Shown in pieces: positions 12,443 to 22,740 of a stretch of 64,000 nucleotides of DNA. Source of the stretch: Laguncularia racemosa (lineage: Eukaryota; Streptophyta; Magnoliopsida; Myrtales; Combretaceae); the NCBI GenBank assembly GCA_037954665.1, contig JBBMOL010000368.1:124001-188000 (forward strand). The letters run 5' to 3'. A program made the translations under genes and the position numbers. The notes under the pieces are model-generated. The model was not told where the DNA came from, ran no database searches, and saw only the letters and a program-made list of their open reading frames with translations. Every line of letters starts with the position of its first letter. Position 1 is the stretch's first letter.

Positions 12443-14191
12443 GTCCCAGGTTCTTCTCTTCGATAGGAAGAAGGCGGACATCGAGATGATTCAGACAATG
12501 GGGATGGGGATTGAAAGCTTAACTCTTTGAATCCCTTTTGTAGGATTTTATGTTTTCTTTTTGTCAAGACTTTGCATTAAAACAGGGATGGATGCTTTTA
12601 TTGTTCTTTTTTATGCTTTGTTTTTTCTTTTCTTTGGTTTTTCATTTCAGAGATTTTGTTATATTGATGAAGTACGTGACTTTAGATGCATGATAAGATT
12701 AGGGAGGATAAATATATGGAGTTCTTTTCAAGAACTCATGGTCCTGTGCGCATGAATGATATTGATTCAAGTTCTTCTGCAAAAGTGGATGCTGAATGCG
12801 CAATTCTGATATTGATCCAAGGGAGTTTCGTTTCTCTTTCTCTTTTATTTCCATTTTTTTCCCTTTTTTTGTAGTTCAATATAGACATTGGGGACAATGT
12901 CTAAATCTAAGTGTGGGGGAGGAAACTGAGATAAGAAGCATGAAATATAAGTGTTAATGAATCAAAATTATAAAGTTTCCCCACTTAAGATAATTACTAA
13001 CAATCAAGAATTGCTGAGATTTCATTATATTACTTATTGTGCTGAAAATTCTTGGGAATTTTGTAAATGTTTACTCTCTTATCTTGTTTTATAAATACTT
13101 TGCTAGAATTATAAGTAAAAATCCAAGTGAAGAGAATTACTTGTTGTTTAAGCAGTTATTTCGAGAATTGAGAGTGAATTAAGATCTCTAGTAGGTTTAG
13201 TATGCTCTTTCTTTTGCCATTAATGTGAGTTATGCAATTCTAAGTAAAGGAGTAGAGGATACTTGTAACTTGGTGATTCCTTTTCGAAATTATTGGAATT
13301 GAGAACTTTGGGAGTAATTATCTTTGAAAAAAAAAAAGAAAAAAAAGTTCAGAAGTGGGCCTCATTAACTTGAGTAATTAAGCCTAAGGGGTGTCCTCTT
13401 GAGGGAATAACATCTATTGACTTGGGTGATGAACTCGGGATCAATGGTTGAAAGCTCGCTACAAAGGTGATGAGAAAAGTCCAAGGAAACTGAACTTAAT
13501 TGAGCTGTAATTGAAATTAATTAATTGAGATGGTAGAGGTTCGAAGGGGTATCTTAAAACCCAGTAGCCTAAGATCGTCTAGTCTAGGACTTACTGACCA
13601 AGGAAACCATTTCAGTTGAAAAGTTAAAGAAAATAAATAGTTGACTTGACTCGAAAATGTAAATCTGAAGGACGCCTTCTACGCTGAGGGGATAATGTCT
13701 GTTAACTTGAGTGATGAGCTCGGGATTATCGATTGAAAATTCATTACATTAGTCGGTTAACTAAGTTAAGTACTTAATGGAAAATTTCCCAATTGTATTT
13801 AAAAGGACTAAAGGAAAGAAAAAAATCCAGGAGATTAGTGGATACAACATGTCTTTACTCCTTATTGCATTGCTTATAGGAGTAGTTAAGAGGGAAGTAT
13901 ACTTTACACTACTGGCATTGATCTATGTTCAATTTCACTTTTGGGAATTTGTGTTTAAATGATGAGAGTACTAGATTAAGTCACTTAGATTAGCCTTGAG
14001 AATTCTGGTATTTGTATCTTGTAAACAACTAATGGTGGGATTGAGTAGAGATTGCATATTATGGGGGTAAACTATGAGAATCAATGATGCAAAAAGAAAT
14101 TCTTGATTGCTGAGTTAATGAAAATCTTGTCGTTGGTTTTTCTTTAGCTTTATTACTTAAGGACAAGCAAACGCTTAAGTGCGGGGGAGTT
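12443..14191 (+). other. Element I 3' untranslated region with PPT
   Basis: No coding signal. It contains a T-rich stretch (12560-12870) and a partly duplicated block (13375-13460 and 13670-13750) sharing GAGGGAATAACATCTATTGA-like sequence. The segment near 13530-13610 (GAGGTTCGAAGGGGT, AAGATCGTCTAGTC) matches the reverse complement of 54590-54670 in element G. I and G therefore share a 3' region. It ends with the PPT at about 14177-14191. Confidence 0.75.
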
Positions 14192-15698
14192 TGATAAGTA
14201 TAAATTAACACTTATATTTTAGATGAATTCTAGTTGTTTGTGTGATAAGTTGATGATATCTTGAAGAATTTTGATACTTAAAAGATAAATATTTCAGTTT
14301 TAGGGATGAAGACCACTATTTTGAGAGGAGATATCGACTTGGATTGAGATCAAAGAAGAATACACGAAGAAAAATGCTTGTTGAAAGGAACAGGGGAAGA
14401 GCACGGCCGTGTGTCAACGAAACATGCCCATAGAAGCACACACGGTTGAATACACTGTTGAAGGCATGGCCGTATGTTGAGCTTGGAAAATCCACAAAAG
14501 CACACACGGTTAAGTACATGGTTTAAGGCACGGCCGTGTGTTGAGCTTGGAACATCCACAGAAGCACACACGGTTGAGTACACGGTCTGAGACACGGCCA
14601 TGTGTTATTCGCATGGGTTTTACTGACACTACTCAAAGGCACGGCTGTGTATAAGCCGTGTGTCGAGACCGTGTGCTTGAAAAAAGTCAGCCGTTTTAGG
14701 AGATTTTTGGGCTTCGATGCTTATATATATATTCTCATTGATTTCATAACGGGAGAAGGCGGAGAGACACTTGAAGGAGATAGAAAAACAAGAAAAAGAG
14801 AGAAGAGGAAGAGATGGGGGAAAGCTTATCTAAGGGAAAAGCAACATAAACGGATTCATCCTTCTCTTCCAAAGTGTTTATGTACATGGGTTTTTCAACT
14901 TCATTGAGTTGTATCTTGAAAATCATGAGTGGCTAATTTATTTCATACCCGAACCTTACGAACTCTAATTATCATGTAACATTGGATTGATTGCATAGTT
15001 AATGAATAGTGGAATTCTCTGAATTTATTCATGTTGTTCATGTAGTGTTGCTAATTTGATGTATGACCAACATTGGGTTTGTATTGATTTCTTAGAAGTT
15101 GATTGGAAAATCTCTTGTTTGAATAGATCATGCATGAATAAAGGAATTTATATGTAATCTAGGGATAGAGAACATGAATTTTCCGTATTATATTGAATTA
15201 GATAATTCGACCTAATTGAGGGTTCAAGAGTGTTAATGCAATTCTAATTGATTTTGATAAAAGAGGAATCTTTATCAATGCGATTAGGGTTAGGAGCTAA
15301 TGAATCTAGGAAGAACATTGGCTTAGTGTTAGATACTCTACAGTTCAGAGATAACCATTGCTCGTTAACTAATTTATAAAAAGGGTAAAGTTACATGATA
15401 AGTAGAGGAGTAGTAAGGGTAGGGTATGTTCTTAATTATCAGATTTAGTAATCAAGTTATTGTGTTATTTTTAATTGCTATAGGTTTTGTTAAGTGTTTT
15501 TAATTTAAGAAGAATCTCTCGAATTTATGCGGTTAGATAGTTGGTTTAGAGTTATTATTGGTACTTGCTGATCCTTGAGGAAACGATACCTGAATACAAT
15601 TCTATACTATTACAATCAATAGGTGCACTTGCCTAATTGATCGTAAAATGGAGTCGTAGAAAAGGATTTTAAAATTTGTGTGATTATAGTCAGCATCA
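14192..15698 (+). repeat. Element I 3' LTR
   Basis: TGATAAGTATAAATT...CAGCATCA, 1507 bp, the same length as the 5' copy with scattered substitutions. The palindrome array lies at 14395-14690. Confidence 0.92.
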
Positions 15699-16135
15699 TC
15701 TTCCCAGTCTAGATAATCCTCTATAGAACCCTTTCCAACAAATGAAGGCATTTGTAACTTTACATATTTCAGACCCCTAAGTAGCCTAAACTCTCGATTA
15801 GGATAAGGTTCATCCTCAAAGTTATCATCCCTTTCCTCCCAAAAAGCATGATAATCTCCTCCCAATATCCTAACCCTATTTCCTCCTATTGCTCCTTCCT
15901 TACATGCATCATTATAAGCTACCTGAGGCGGAGTTGCCTGTGGATTTGCCACTGGTGGTTATGGCAATGTCATTTGATCAACCCGTGTTGCTAGTGTAGT
16001 AACAATAGTAGTAAGATCTTGTAATTGTTCTTCTAAAGTTCTTCTTCCACTTGCAATACGACATCCTTGACCTCGTACTACAACCTGACTATTACCCTCA
16101 TTACCAATTCCTCCATTCACACTATCATTTGACAT
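15699..16135 (-). pseudogene. Element B gag N-terminus
   Basis: The minus-strand ATG at 16133-16135 starts MSNDSVNGGIGNEGNSQVVV, followed by a coiled LEEQLQDLTTIVTTLATRVDQM segment. One stop follows at about 15959. Then come NREFRLLRGLKYVKLQMPSF and IEDYLDWEDD, the gag motif seen in F as IKMKNPPFQGKNDPEAYLEW. It continues at 8161 on the other side of element I. Confidence 0.8.
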
Positions 16136-16753
16136 GGTTGTTGAATTAAACTTTGACAATTATTTTTTTATACAATCACACCTCCATAACACCAATTTCT
16201 CCAACCCCAAATACAATCTTCATGACACACACACAAACACTTCAAGGTATAACTCACATACACTAATGGCACAACATACCTTCACGGCATCACACACACC
16301 CACGGTACAACACACCTTTAAGGTAAAACACACACACTCACAGCACAACACACCCTCAAGGCATAACACACACACACTCACAGCATAACACACCCTTATG
16401 ACACCACATACACTCACGACACTACACACCCTCCATGGCACAATTCCCTCAAAACTCAAGTCAATATTGTAATCAAAGCAATTTAATGCGCAATTACTAC
16501 ACAAGTACACAATTATAGAATGAATTTGAAGTAATCTTCCTACCTTCCACAGCAAGAACCCTAAATAATACTTTCCTCACTTCAATTCGCAATGACCAAG
16601 GTAGATACGATAAAAATTCAACAATTTCTCAATTTCAATTCACACACAATAATGAATTGCTCAATGGTACAGTGTAAACCCTAAATCCCCAATTCAAAAT
16701 CAAGACTCCCACATGTAATTCCCTTTCTCAACCGTAGATTTAATACCAAAAGA
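16136..16753 (-). other. Element B leader with minisatellite and PBS
   Basis: Untranslated leader. About 16220-16440 is an irregular minisatellite of roughly 35-45-bp units built from CACACAC, CTCACRGCA and CAACACACCYT blocks. The minus-strand PBS (TTTTGGTATTAAATC, plus about 16735-16750) abuts the LTR and is a mutated form of TGGTATCAGAGC. Cysteine-rich ORFs read across the minisatellite are not real genes. Confidence 0.65.
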
Positions 16754-17463
16754 TGATATGCTATGATCTAATTCCAATTAACAGTCCTAATTGAAGATTC
16801 AATTAAGTAATTGTTCACAAAATAGACGTAATCCCTATTTGCACGTTAATCTTAATTTCATGTAACAACAATAAAATCAGACTCCTAAATCCTTACCAGA
16901 TATGACGCACTAGTAGAATTAGGAACAACTTGTAATTGTTAATGCAACACACAACAATTCAAGTCTCACTCGCCATAATCCCCTAATTTTAGAATTGATA
17001 AGAGTGCGTATGGAATAGAAGAGGACTCCCTTTCCACGTGAACAAGCAGCAAAATATATCTCTCAAAATTGTCTTTTTTTTTTATTGTCTTTTACAAGTA
17101 TTTATACTTGTCCTAAATATGAAAAATAACATAAGGAAAAATAGTGATACATGGCATCGGTTCTTTGATACCTATCCTCCGTCAACAATACACAACACAA
17201 GGCTGATTTCCTTGATTCATTTCAGTTCACCATGGACCATAAATCATCTACAAACTAAGCACTAGTATGTTTGCTCGTCTTCTTGTAATACCAACAAATG
17301 TACCTAATTAAATATAAAACAATTATATAAAGTAAATGAAGACACTATGTGAATGTCTTTAAGTTCCATTTGTTCAAAAAGGATTCTCGATGCTAAGTTT
17401 TATAGTCCTCTGGCTCTCGCTCTTGTTATGGGTCCCGTTGATGCATTGGTTTGATTCCCATCA
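16754..17463 (-). repeat. Element B 5' LTR
   Basis: TGATATGCTATGAT...CCCATCA, 710 bp, matching 2517-3224. Five host bases CTAAA follow. Confidence 0.9.
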
Positions 17464-17969
17464 CTAAAAAGGTTACCTGATTAAGCCAGAACTTACATTT
17501 CTTGAATTTCGTGTACAACCCCTCTATTTATAATGTACTCAACACCATCCTCAATTGTTGGTCATGCTTTACTTCACTCCTAGAGTGTATTGGAATGTCA
17601 TTTATAAACACAATGATAAATTTATCCAAATACTCCCAAAATACTCGGTTCATTAAGTTCATGAAGGCTATTGGTGCATTCATGAGTCCAAATTGCATTA
17701 CTTGGAACTCATAATGCATGTATCGAGTCTTGAATATAGTCTTTTGAATATCCTCCTTCTTAATCCTCAACTGATGATACTCGGATCTCAAGTCAATTTT
17801 CGAAAAGACTTAGGCCCCTTATAGCTAATCAAATAAATCATCTATCATCGAGAAGGGATATTCATTCTTGATGGTGACCTAATTTATCTTCCTATAATAA
17901 ATGCACAATCGTATACTACTGTCTTTCTTTCTCACAAATAGCATAGGCGCACCTTAAGGCGAGGCACTA
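17464..17969 (-). pseudogene. Element A reverse transcriptase, N-terminal part
   Basis: Continuation of the RT interrupted at 2516. The minus strand reads RSEYHQLRIKKEDIQKTIF, then RYMHYEFQVMQFGLMNAPIAF and FIIVFINDIPIHSRS (17528-17791). The usual FxDD is FIND, so the second catalytic Asp-Asp pair is altered. It runs out at about 17969 near the RT start (compare 40920-40950 in C). No protease or gag of A follows. Confidence 0.8.
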
Positions 17970-19977
17970 TGTGAAACCTTAGAGAATTAAGCTATTTTTT
18001 ATGATAAAATTAATTAGGACAATCGTTTAAGATCTCAATAAAGTGTAGTATAGTACTTGAAATTTTTTTAAGACTTTCAATAAAACTACTCATGTTGTAA
18101 AAACCTTAACCTACAAGATAAATTAGTCCCTAAATCTAGAAAATCTTATGTTAAGATAGTCAAATAAGGTTTGGATACTATAGTTGACTTAGTAAATCGA
18201 TAATTGACTTAAGTCAACTTTCTAAAAACAAAGCATTGACTTGAGTCAACTCCATACTAGATAAAGAAAGACTTGAGTTGACTTGAGTTTACTAATACAA
18301 AAACTTAAATTGATTAAAGTAAACTCTCGAGTTGATTTAAGACCTCTTGAGTAACGATGTAAGTTGACTTGCCCACAAAATCGAGTAGGCCCAACTAATC
18401 TCAAACTTATGAGATGAATCTTAATAATCTAGGCATGCAAATCAAAGTTAAATTCAACTAGAAAACCATAACTTCTACCCTATACAAGTTAGCACCAAAC
18501 CTTCTTCATCCTAAATCGAGCCATTAGATGACATTGAAATCCTTACTCTAACAAGATTATCTTATGGAGAAGGAAAATAAGTACAAAATCAAAATCAAAG
18601 ATCACAAATTCTAGCCCAATTGTCATTTGTAATTCCTAAGAATTTTCATAAATAGTATTTCTAGAAATTTTATTAGATAAGGAAATACACTTAGGATTTA
18701 ACATCAAACAAACCCAAGTAAGGTCCAGGTATTAGAGATGACTCGATATTTTCTAAGTCAACTTAGTCAAATTAAAAGTCAACTCGAGTCAATTGACTCA
18801 ATTGAACTAAGTAACCTAAGTCTTCTCTTTGACACCTTTGAGAAGACTTAAGTGGACCTAAGTTGTTAAAGTTTAGACCTGGTAGATAAGATACTAAGGA
18901 TTTATATGATACCCTTTTCCTGATAGAATTGATGGATTTGACTCAATAAAAGTTTAGTTAAAAACCATTAACTATACTAATTTCCTTTAACTCCTTACTT
19001 GAGAGTTTGATCTTATTATCAATTTTTCATTCAATGGCCTAAATTCTAATTTAGTCAAATTTCATCTATAACACTAGTACTTAGCCCCAAATATTCCTTA
19101 TGTATTAGATTTAAAAACCCTGATACACGACCGTATCTCTTGTCTATGTATCTTACTATGCACTTTATATTTTTGGCATGGGACTATGTCTATTGCCCAT
19201 GTGTCTTATTGTGCACTTTTTAATTTTTATCACAAGACCGTGTCTATTGCCCATTTATCTTACTGTACACTTTTCTATTTTTGGCATGGGCATGTCTCTT
19301 ACCTATGTATGCTACTGTTCATTTCATGATTTTGGCACGGGATCATGTAGTTCTCCTATGTGGCCATGTACTGGAAGTACATGGGTGTAGCATGGCCATG
19401 TTGTGGACCGTGTACTTCTAGAAATCTCTAATTTTTGTGAAAATTGAACTTTTCTTCAAAATTCAACTTCCTAATCACCATTATTCTCCAAATCTATTCC
19501 ACCTTCGAAGGTTTTGTAATCTTATGCTTAATTTATATTATCTTTACTTCTAATTCCATATCAATTATGCAAAATTTAGAGAACTTACTCAGATTGTCGC
19601 TCTATGAAAAATCATCCAAGTCTTGTTATTGTGAATGCTGGTTTATCCTGATACTATTTAGATCGTTCTAATGATCAAAGTTGTTTCACATAATCTTTCG
19701 TGTGCAAATTTGTTGGATTGAAGTTGCCTTCTACTCCTAGGATTCTATAAGTTGTTCGTAGGGTTCTATAACCCACAAATGGGAGAAAGGGTTAGAAGGA
19801 TACATGGGGGTCCATTTATACCTTCTTTATAAAATGACCATATCACCCTCATCATTAAGTCCTTTTTATTGCCATTTAACCTAAACTTATTATTTTTATA
19901 TTTTGATTTATTTTCTCTATCTAGCTTAAACACTATTGTTTAATATATGTTATTTTATTTAATTTTTTACTATTACA
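17970..19977 (-). repeat. A-family LTR (5' LTR of A, or a solo LTR)
   Basis: TGTGAAACC...ACTATTACA, 2008 bp, homologous at its right end to 1-342. About 18180-18810 holds a dozen W-box cores (TTGAC), some as perfect palindromes. About 19110-19345 holds four tandem units of about 67 bp (GGCATGGGACTATGTCT-like, each followed by a CTTACTRTGCACTTT-like part). The LTR abuts RT sequence with no PBS or gag. Either the 5' half of A was deleted up to its own LTR, or this is a solo LTR. CACTA occurs at both ends (17965-17969 and 19976-19980), but the second copy overlaps the LTR terminus. Confidence 0.7.
18184..18810. promoter_or_regulatory. W-box palindrome cluster in the A-family LTR
   Basis: TTGAC/GTCAA cores recur about 12 times. 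TTGACTTAAGTCAA (18204-18217) is a perfect palindrome and TTGACTTGAGTCAA (18236-18249) a near-perfect one. GTCAACTCGAGTCAATTGAC-like sequence occurs near 18778-18800. WRKY factors bind TTGAC cores; function here is inference. Confidence 0.45.
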
Positions 19978-20369
19978 CTAATAGCTAAAAATTGAGTTTT
20001 ATCCACCCAATTAAACTTAATTTCCTTTTTTTTTTTCAACTATGGTTGGTCACAACTCCTATTTTATGATGTTTTTGAAAAGGTTTATTTCTCCTTAATT
20101 TTATTGTATGTTAAAGGGGGCTTAGCATAGATTAAAATAAGGAAAAATTCAAAATTAGGTTCAAATTGGCGACTCCACTAAGGATGCTATTTGCATAGTC
20201 TAGCCACTTAGTATGTTTCAAAAATAATGGTTAAAGGGCTTTCCTTTATATTTCCCTCTCATGCAAATTTTTATTTCTTGTAAATAATTTTTTTCTTATG
20301 TTTTATATATGTTATTATTAATGAGGTTATGAATGTAGGTTAAATAATAGTTTTATATATATTATTATT
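19978..20369 (+). mobile_element. Remnant L of a Tat-lineage element (PBS region)
   Basis: TGGCGACTCCACTAAGGATGC at 20166-20186 is nearly the PBS of H (TGGCGACTCCACTGGGGAC at 29558). The next 30 bp also match H (TCTAGCCACTTAGTA against GCTAGCCACCTGTA). So 19978-20165 is probably the end of a 5' LTR and 20186-20369 a leader. Nothing else of the element is visible. Confidence 0.5.
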
Positions 20370-20864
20370 ACACTAAAGGAGAATTGACCTTTGCTAATTT
20401 AATTCAAGCGTCCTTAGAGGAGTATAGGACATGGGAACCCAAGGAAGACTGGTGGTTTATGTGTCATTAAAAGACCACTTGGCTTTGTAATCTTATTTTT
20501 CTTTTTTGTAAGATTTTGACCTTCTAGAAGTTAAGTGGCTGGTTTGCTATGTTTCGAAACTTAGGTTATTCTTTTGTTATGTGATAACAATATAGCACCA
20601 CATAGGGGAAAACATGGGACACTTCTATCATATGATTGAAATACAACTTTTTATGGAAAAGCTCTCTCTTGCTCTTTGAGAAAGAACTCTATGGTTTCTT
20701 CAACATAAACACTTAGGGAAATCATTGATAGCTTAGGTTTCAATCAATAGGTATGGTTGGGGTCTAGTTATGAATTATAACTTGTTCAAAACGATTCATG
20801 AGAATTCCGATTTCAATTTCAATAGTTGGGTTCTAGGTTTGAGAGACCTAGGGTTTACGCATCA
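20370..20864 (+). repeat. Element E truncated 5' LTR
   Basis: Matches about 24328-24823 from CTAAAGGAGAATTGA to the end in ATCA. The expected first ~154 bp (compare 24177-24330) are replaced by remnant L. The PBS TGGTATCAGAGCC follows at 20867-20879, matching the initiator-methionine tRNA type. Confidence 0.8.
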
Positions 20865-20879
20865 TTTGGTATCAGAGCC

Positions 20880-21588
20880 TCGACTTCTTCAACCAAGTAA
20901 CATCTATCCTTTGTTAATTATTTGTTCGTTTATTCTATAGTTCTTGTTCATACCTTAGAAATTTGTATTAAAAAAATTACAAATTCGGTCATAGAAAGTC
21001 TATTGGTAACCGACAACAATAATTTGTTATCTTAACAAATTGACATTTAATCCTTAATTCTTGTTCTTTATCTTTAAGAATTCGTATAAAAAAGAAAAAA
21101 GAAAAAGAAAAAGAAAATTCGACCGTGGAAGTATTCAATTGCCGAGTTGCAAGACAAAATTCTTGCTTTGAAATCACATAATCAAGTGATATAATACACT
21201 TTCCAATTCCTACCTTCAACATTATCTTGTCTTTCCAATATTGTATCCAAATTACATTGCCATTCCATTACATGTTCGGTGAAATATTCTTCTTTCCTAT
21301 TTTGTGTTGAGGATATCTCTTGGTTTGTGTTTCCAATTACGTAGTGAGTCTTTTCATATCAATTAATTCGTGTTATGTACCCTTGCTTGCTGTGACTTAG
21401 AATCGATCATTTAGTCAATAGACTTTCCTTAGTGGTTTATGTTAAGGAGGTTATTGATCCGAGTTTATATTAAAGGATTGTAAGAGTGGGTTGTGAGAAC
21501 TTATAATTGAGAGCAAAACACGAGTGAGTTGTGAGAGATATATTATATTTATGTTGCTAATCTCTTTTCTTAACTGTAAAGATATGTA
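20880..21588 (+). other. Element E leader
   Basis: Untranslated, AT-rich, with an A/G run at about 21088-21116. The position equivalent to the F gag start reads AAG instead of ATG near 21590. No ORF is supported. Confidence 0.5.
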
Positions 21589-22740
21589 GGGACAAAGTCT
21601 AACTGGCGATGAGAATGGAGGAGGGGAAAATAGGGTGATGTTTAATGTGTTAATGAGGGAGATGAAGAGAATATTAAGTGGTGAACTTGAACAAATCCAT
21701 GAGAGGATGGATAAGATGGAAAGGAGTAAGGAATCGTCTAGTAGTACTATTATCAAGCGAAGCACGAGTAGACCCTTGAGGGTAGGAGTAAGGATAGAAG
21801 AGGGTGAAGAAACGGATTCAAGAGAGTATAATTATAAGAGGGAGAGGGAACACCTAGAGGCGAGATAGTAATTTGGGAAGTATCAAAATGAAGATACCTT
21901 CATTTCAGGGGAAAAATGATCCAAAGTTGTACTTGGAGTGGGAGAGGAAGGTGGATCATGTATTTGAGTGCTACAATTATATTGAGGAGAAAAATGTTAA
22001 ATTGGCTGTAGTTGAATTTTCAGATTATGCTAGTGTTTGGTGGGATCAGCTAGTACGTAATAGACGTAGGTATGGAGAGATACCTGTTAATACTTGGGAT
22101 AAGATGAAGACCATTATGTAGAAGCGGTTTGTCCTTACCTGACGTAGTGGATTTGCATCACTATTTGGATATGGAGTTGTTGCATAGGGTAATCAAGGTA
22201 GAGAGACAATTGAAGTATAAGAGCAATCCAAAATCTAAGGCGACTTCCAACTCTTCATGGAAGTCTAATTGGAAGAAGAATCCTACAAATTCAAAATCTA
22301 AAGAGGATGTGAAGGCTAAGAGTCTAATCGCTGCTTTTAAAGATAAAACTGACACTAAACCATCTTCGAGAACTCGTGATATTAAATGTTCCATATGTCA
22401 GGATGTGAAGGCTAAGAGTGTAATCGCTGCTTATAAAGATAAAACTTACACTAAACCATCTTCGAGAACTCGTGATATTAAATGTTCCATGTGTCAGGGG
22501 TTTGGACATATTGCATCTTAGTGTCCAAATCAAAGGGCTATGATCATTCATGATAATGGAGATATGGAGAGTATTAGTTCTAAGGGGGATGATACATCAC
22601 CCTCAGAGGAATATGAAGGTGTCGACTTGGAGGGACCCGTGAGTGGAGAGTTATATGTTACTAGACGAGTCTTCAGTGCTCAATCATAGGATGACGGTGA
22701 AGGAGTTCAATGTGAACACATCTTTCATACCCGGTATCAC
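21589..22740 (+). pseudogene. Element E gag with duplicated knuckle half
   Basis: Gag pieces lie in three frames. The N-terminal segment REMKRILSGELEQIHERMDKM is at 21635-21868. The core IKMKIPSFQGKNDPKLYLEW and VEFSDYASVWWDQL is at 21873-22121. A piece equivalent to VVELQHYVELE of F is at 22136-22200, with about 165 bp missing before it. A 96-bp, 32-codon tandem duplication (22306-22401 and 22402-22497) repeats a Lys-rich linker plus the first Cys-x2-Cys of the zinc knuckle. The complete second knuckle reads CSMCQGFGHIAS, then a stop, then CPN. Confidence 0.8.
22306..22497 (+). repeat. 96-bp in-frame tandem duplication in E gag
   Basis: Two copies beginning GATGTGAAGGCTAAGAGT and ending in TGTCAG, with only a few differences. 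The first copy supplies an orphan C-x2-C with no His/Cys partner. Confidence 0.9.

Larger units (their letters stand above)
8162..15698 (+). mobile_element. Element I: complete Athila-like element without pol
   Basis: Two LTRs of exactly 1507 bp (8162-9668 and 14192-15698) flank a PBS, a gag-protease frame and a long non-coding 3' region. Flanks are TCTTT (8157-8161) and TCTTC (15699-15703), four of five matching, inside the B gag. The PPT (AAGTGCGGGGGAGTT) and the PBS (TGGTGCCGTTGCCGG) are of the type known from Athila elements. RT, RNase H and integrase are absent, so mobility would have needed proteins from elsewhere. Confidence 0.9.
2517..17463 (-). mobile_element. Element B: minus-strand CRM-like chromovirus holding K and I
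   Basis: LTRs lie at 2517-3224 and 16754-17463 (708 and 710 bp, TGAT...ATCA), with near-identical 5-bp flanks (CTAAG/CTAAA). Domain order on the minus strand is PBS, gag, CCHC, protease, RT, RNase H, integrase. The integrase frame runs through the PPT into the 3' LTR, ending in a TRPITRSRAK motif. That layout is typical of CRM-type chromoviruses. Without the nested elements B is about 6.5 kb. Stops and lost catalytic residues make it inactive. Assignment to Ty3/gypsy is firm; the CRM-like sub-assignment is inference. Confidence 0.85.

Noticed and set aside
16220..16555. Val/Cys-rich 111-residue ORF on the minus strand
   Set aside because: Translation of a CA-rich minisatellite in the B leader.
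19178..19390. Repetitive 70-residue ORF
   Set aside because: Produced by 67-bp tandem units in the A-family LTR.
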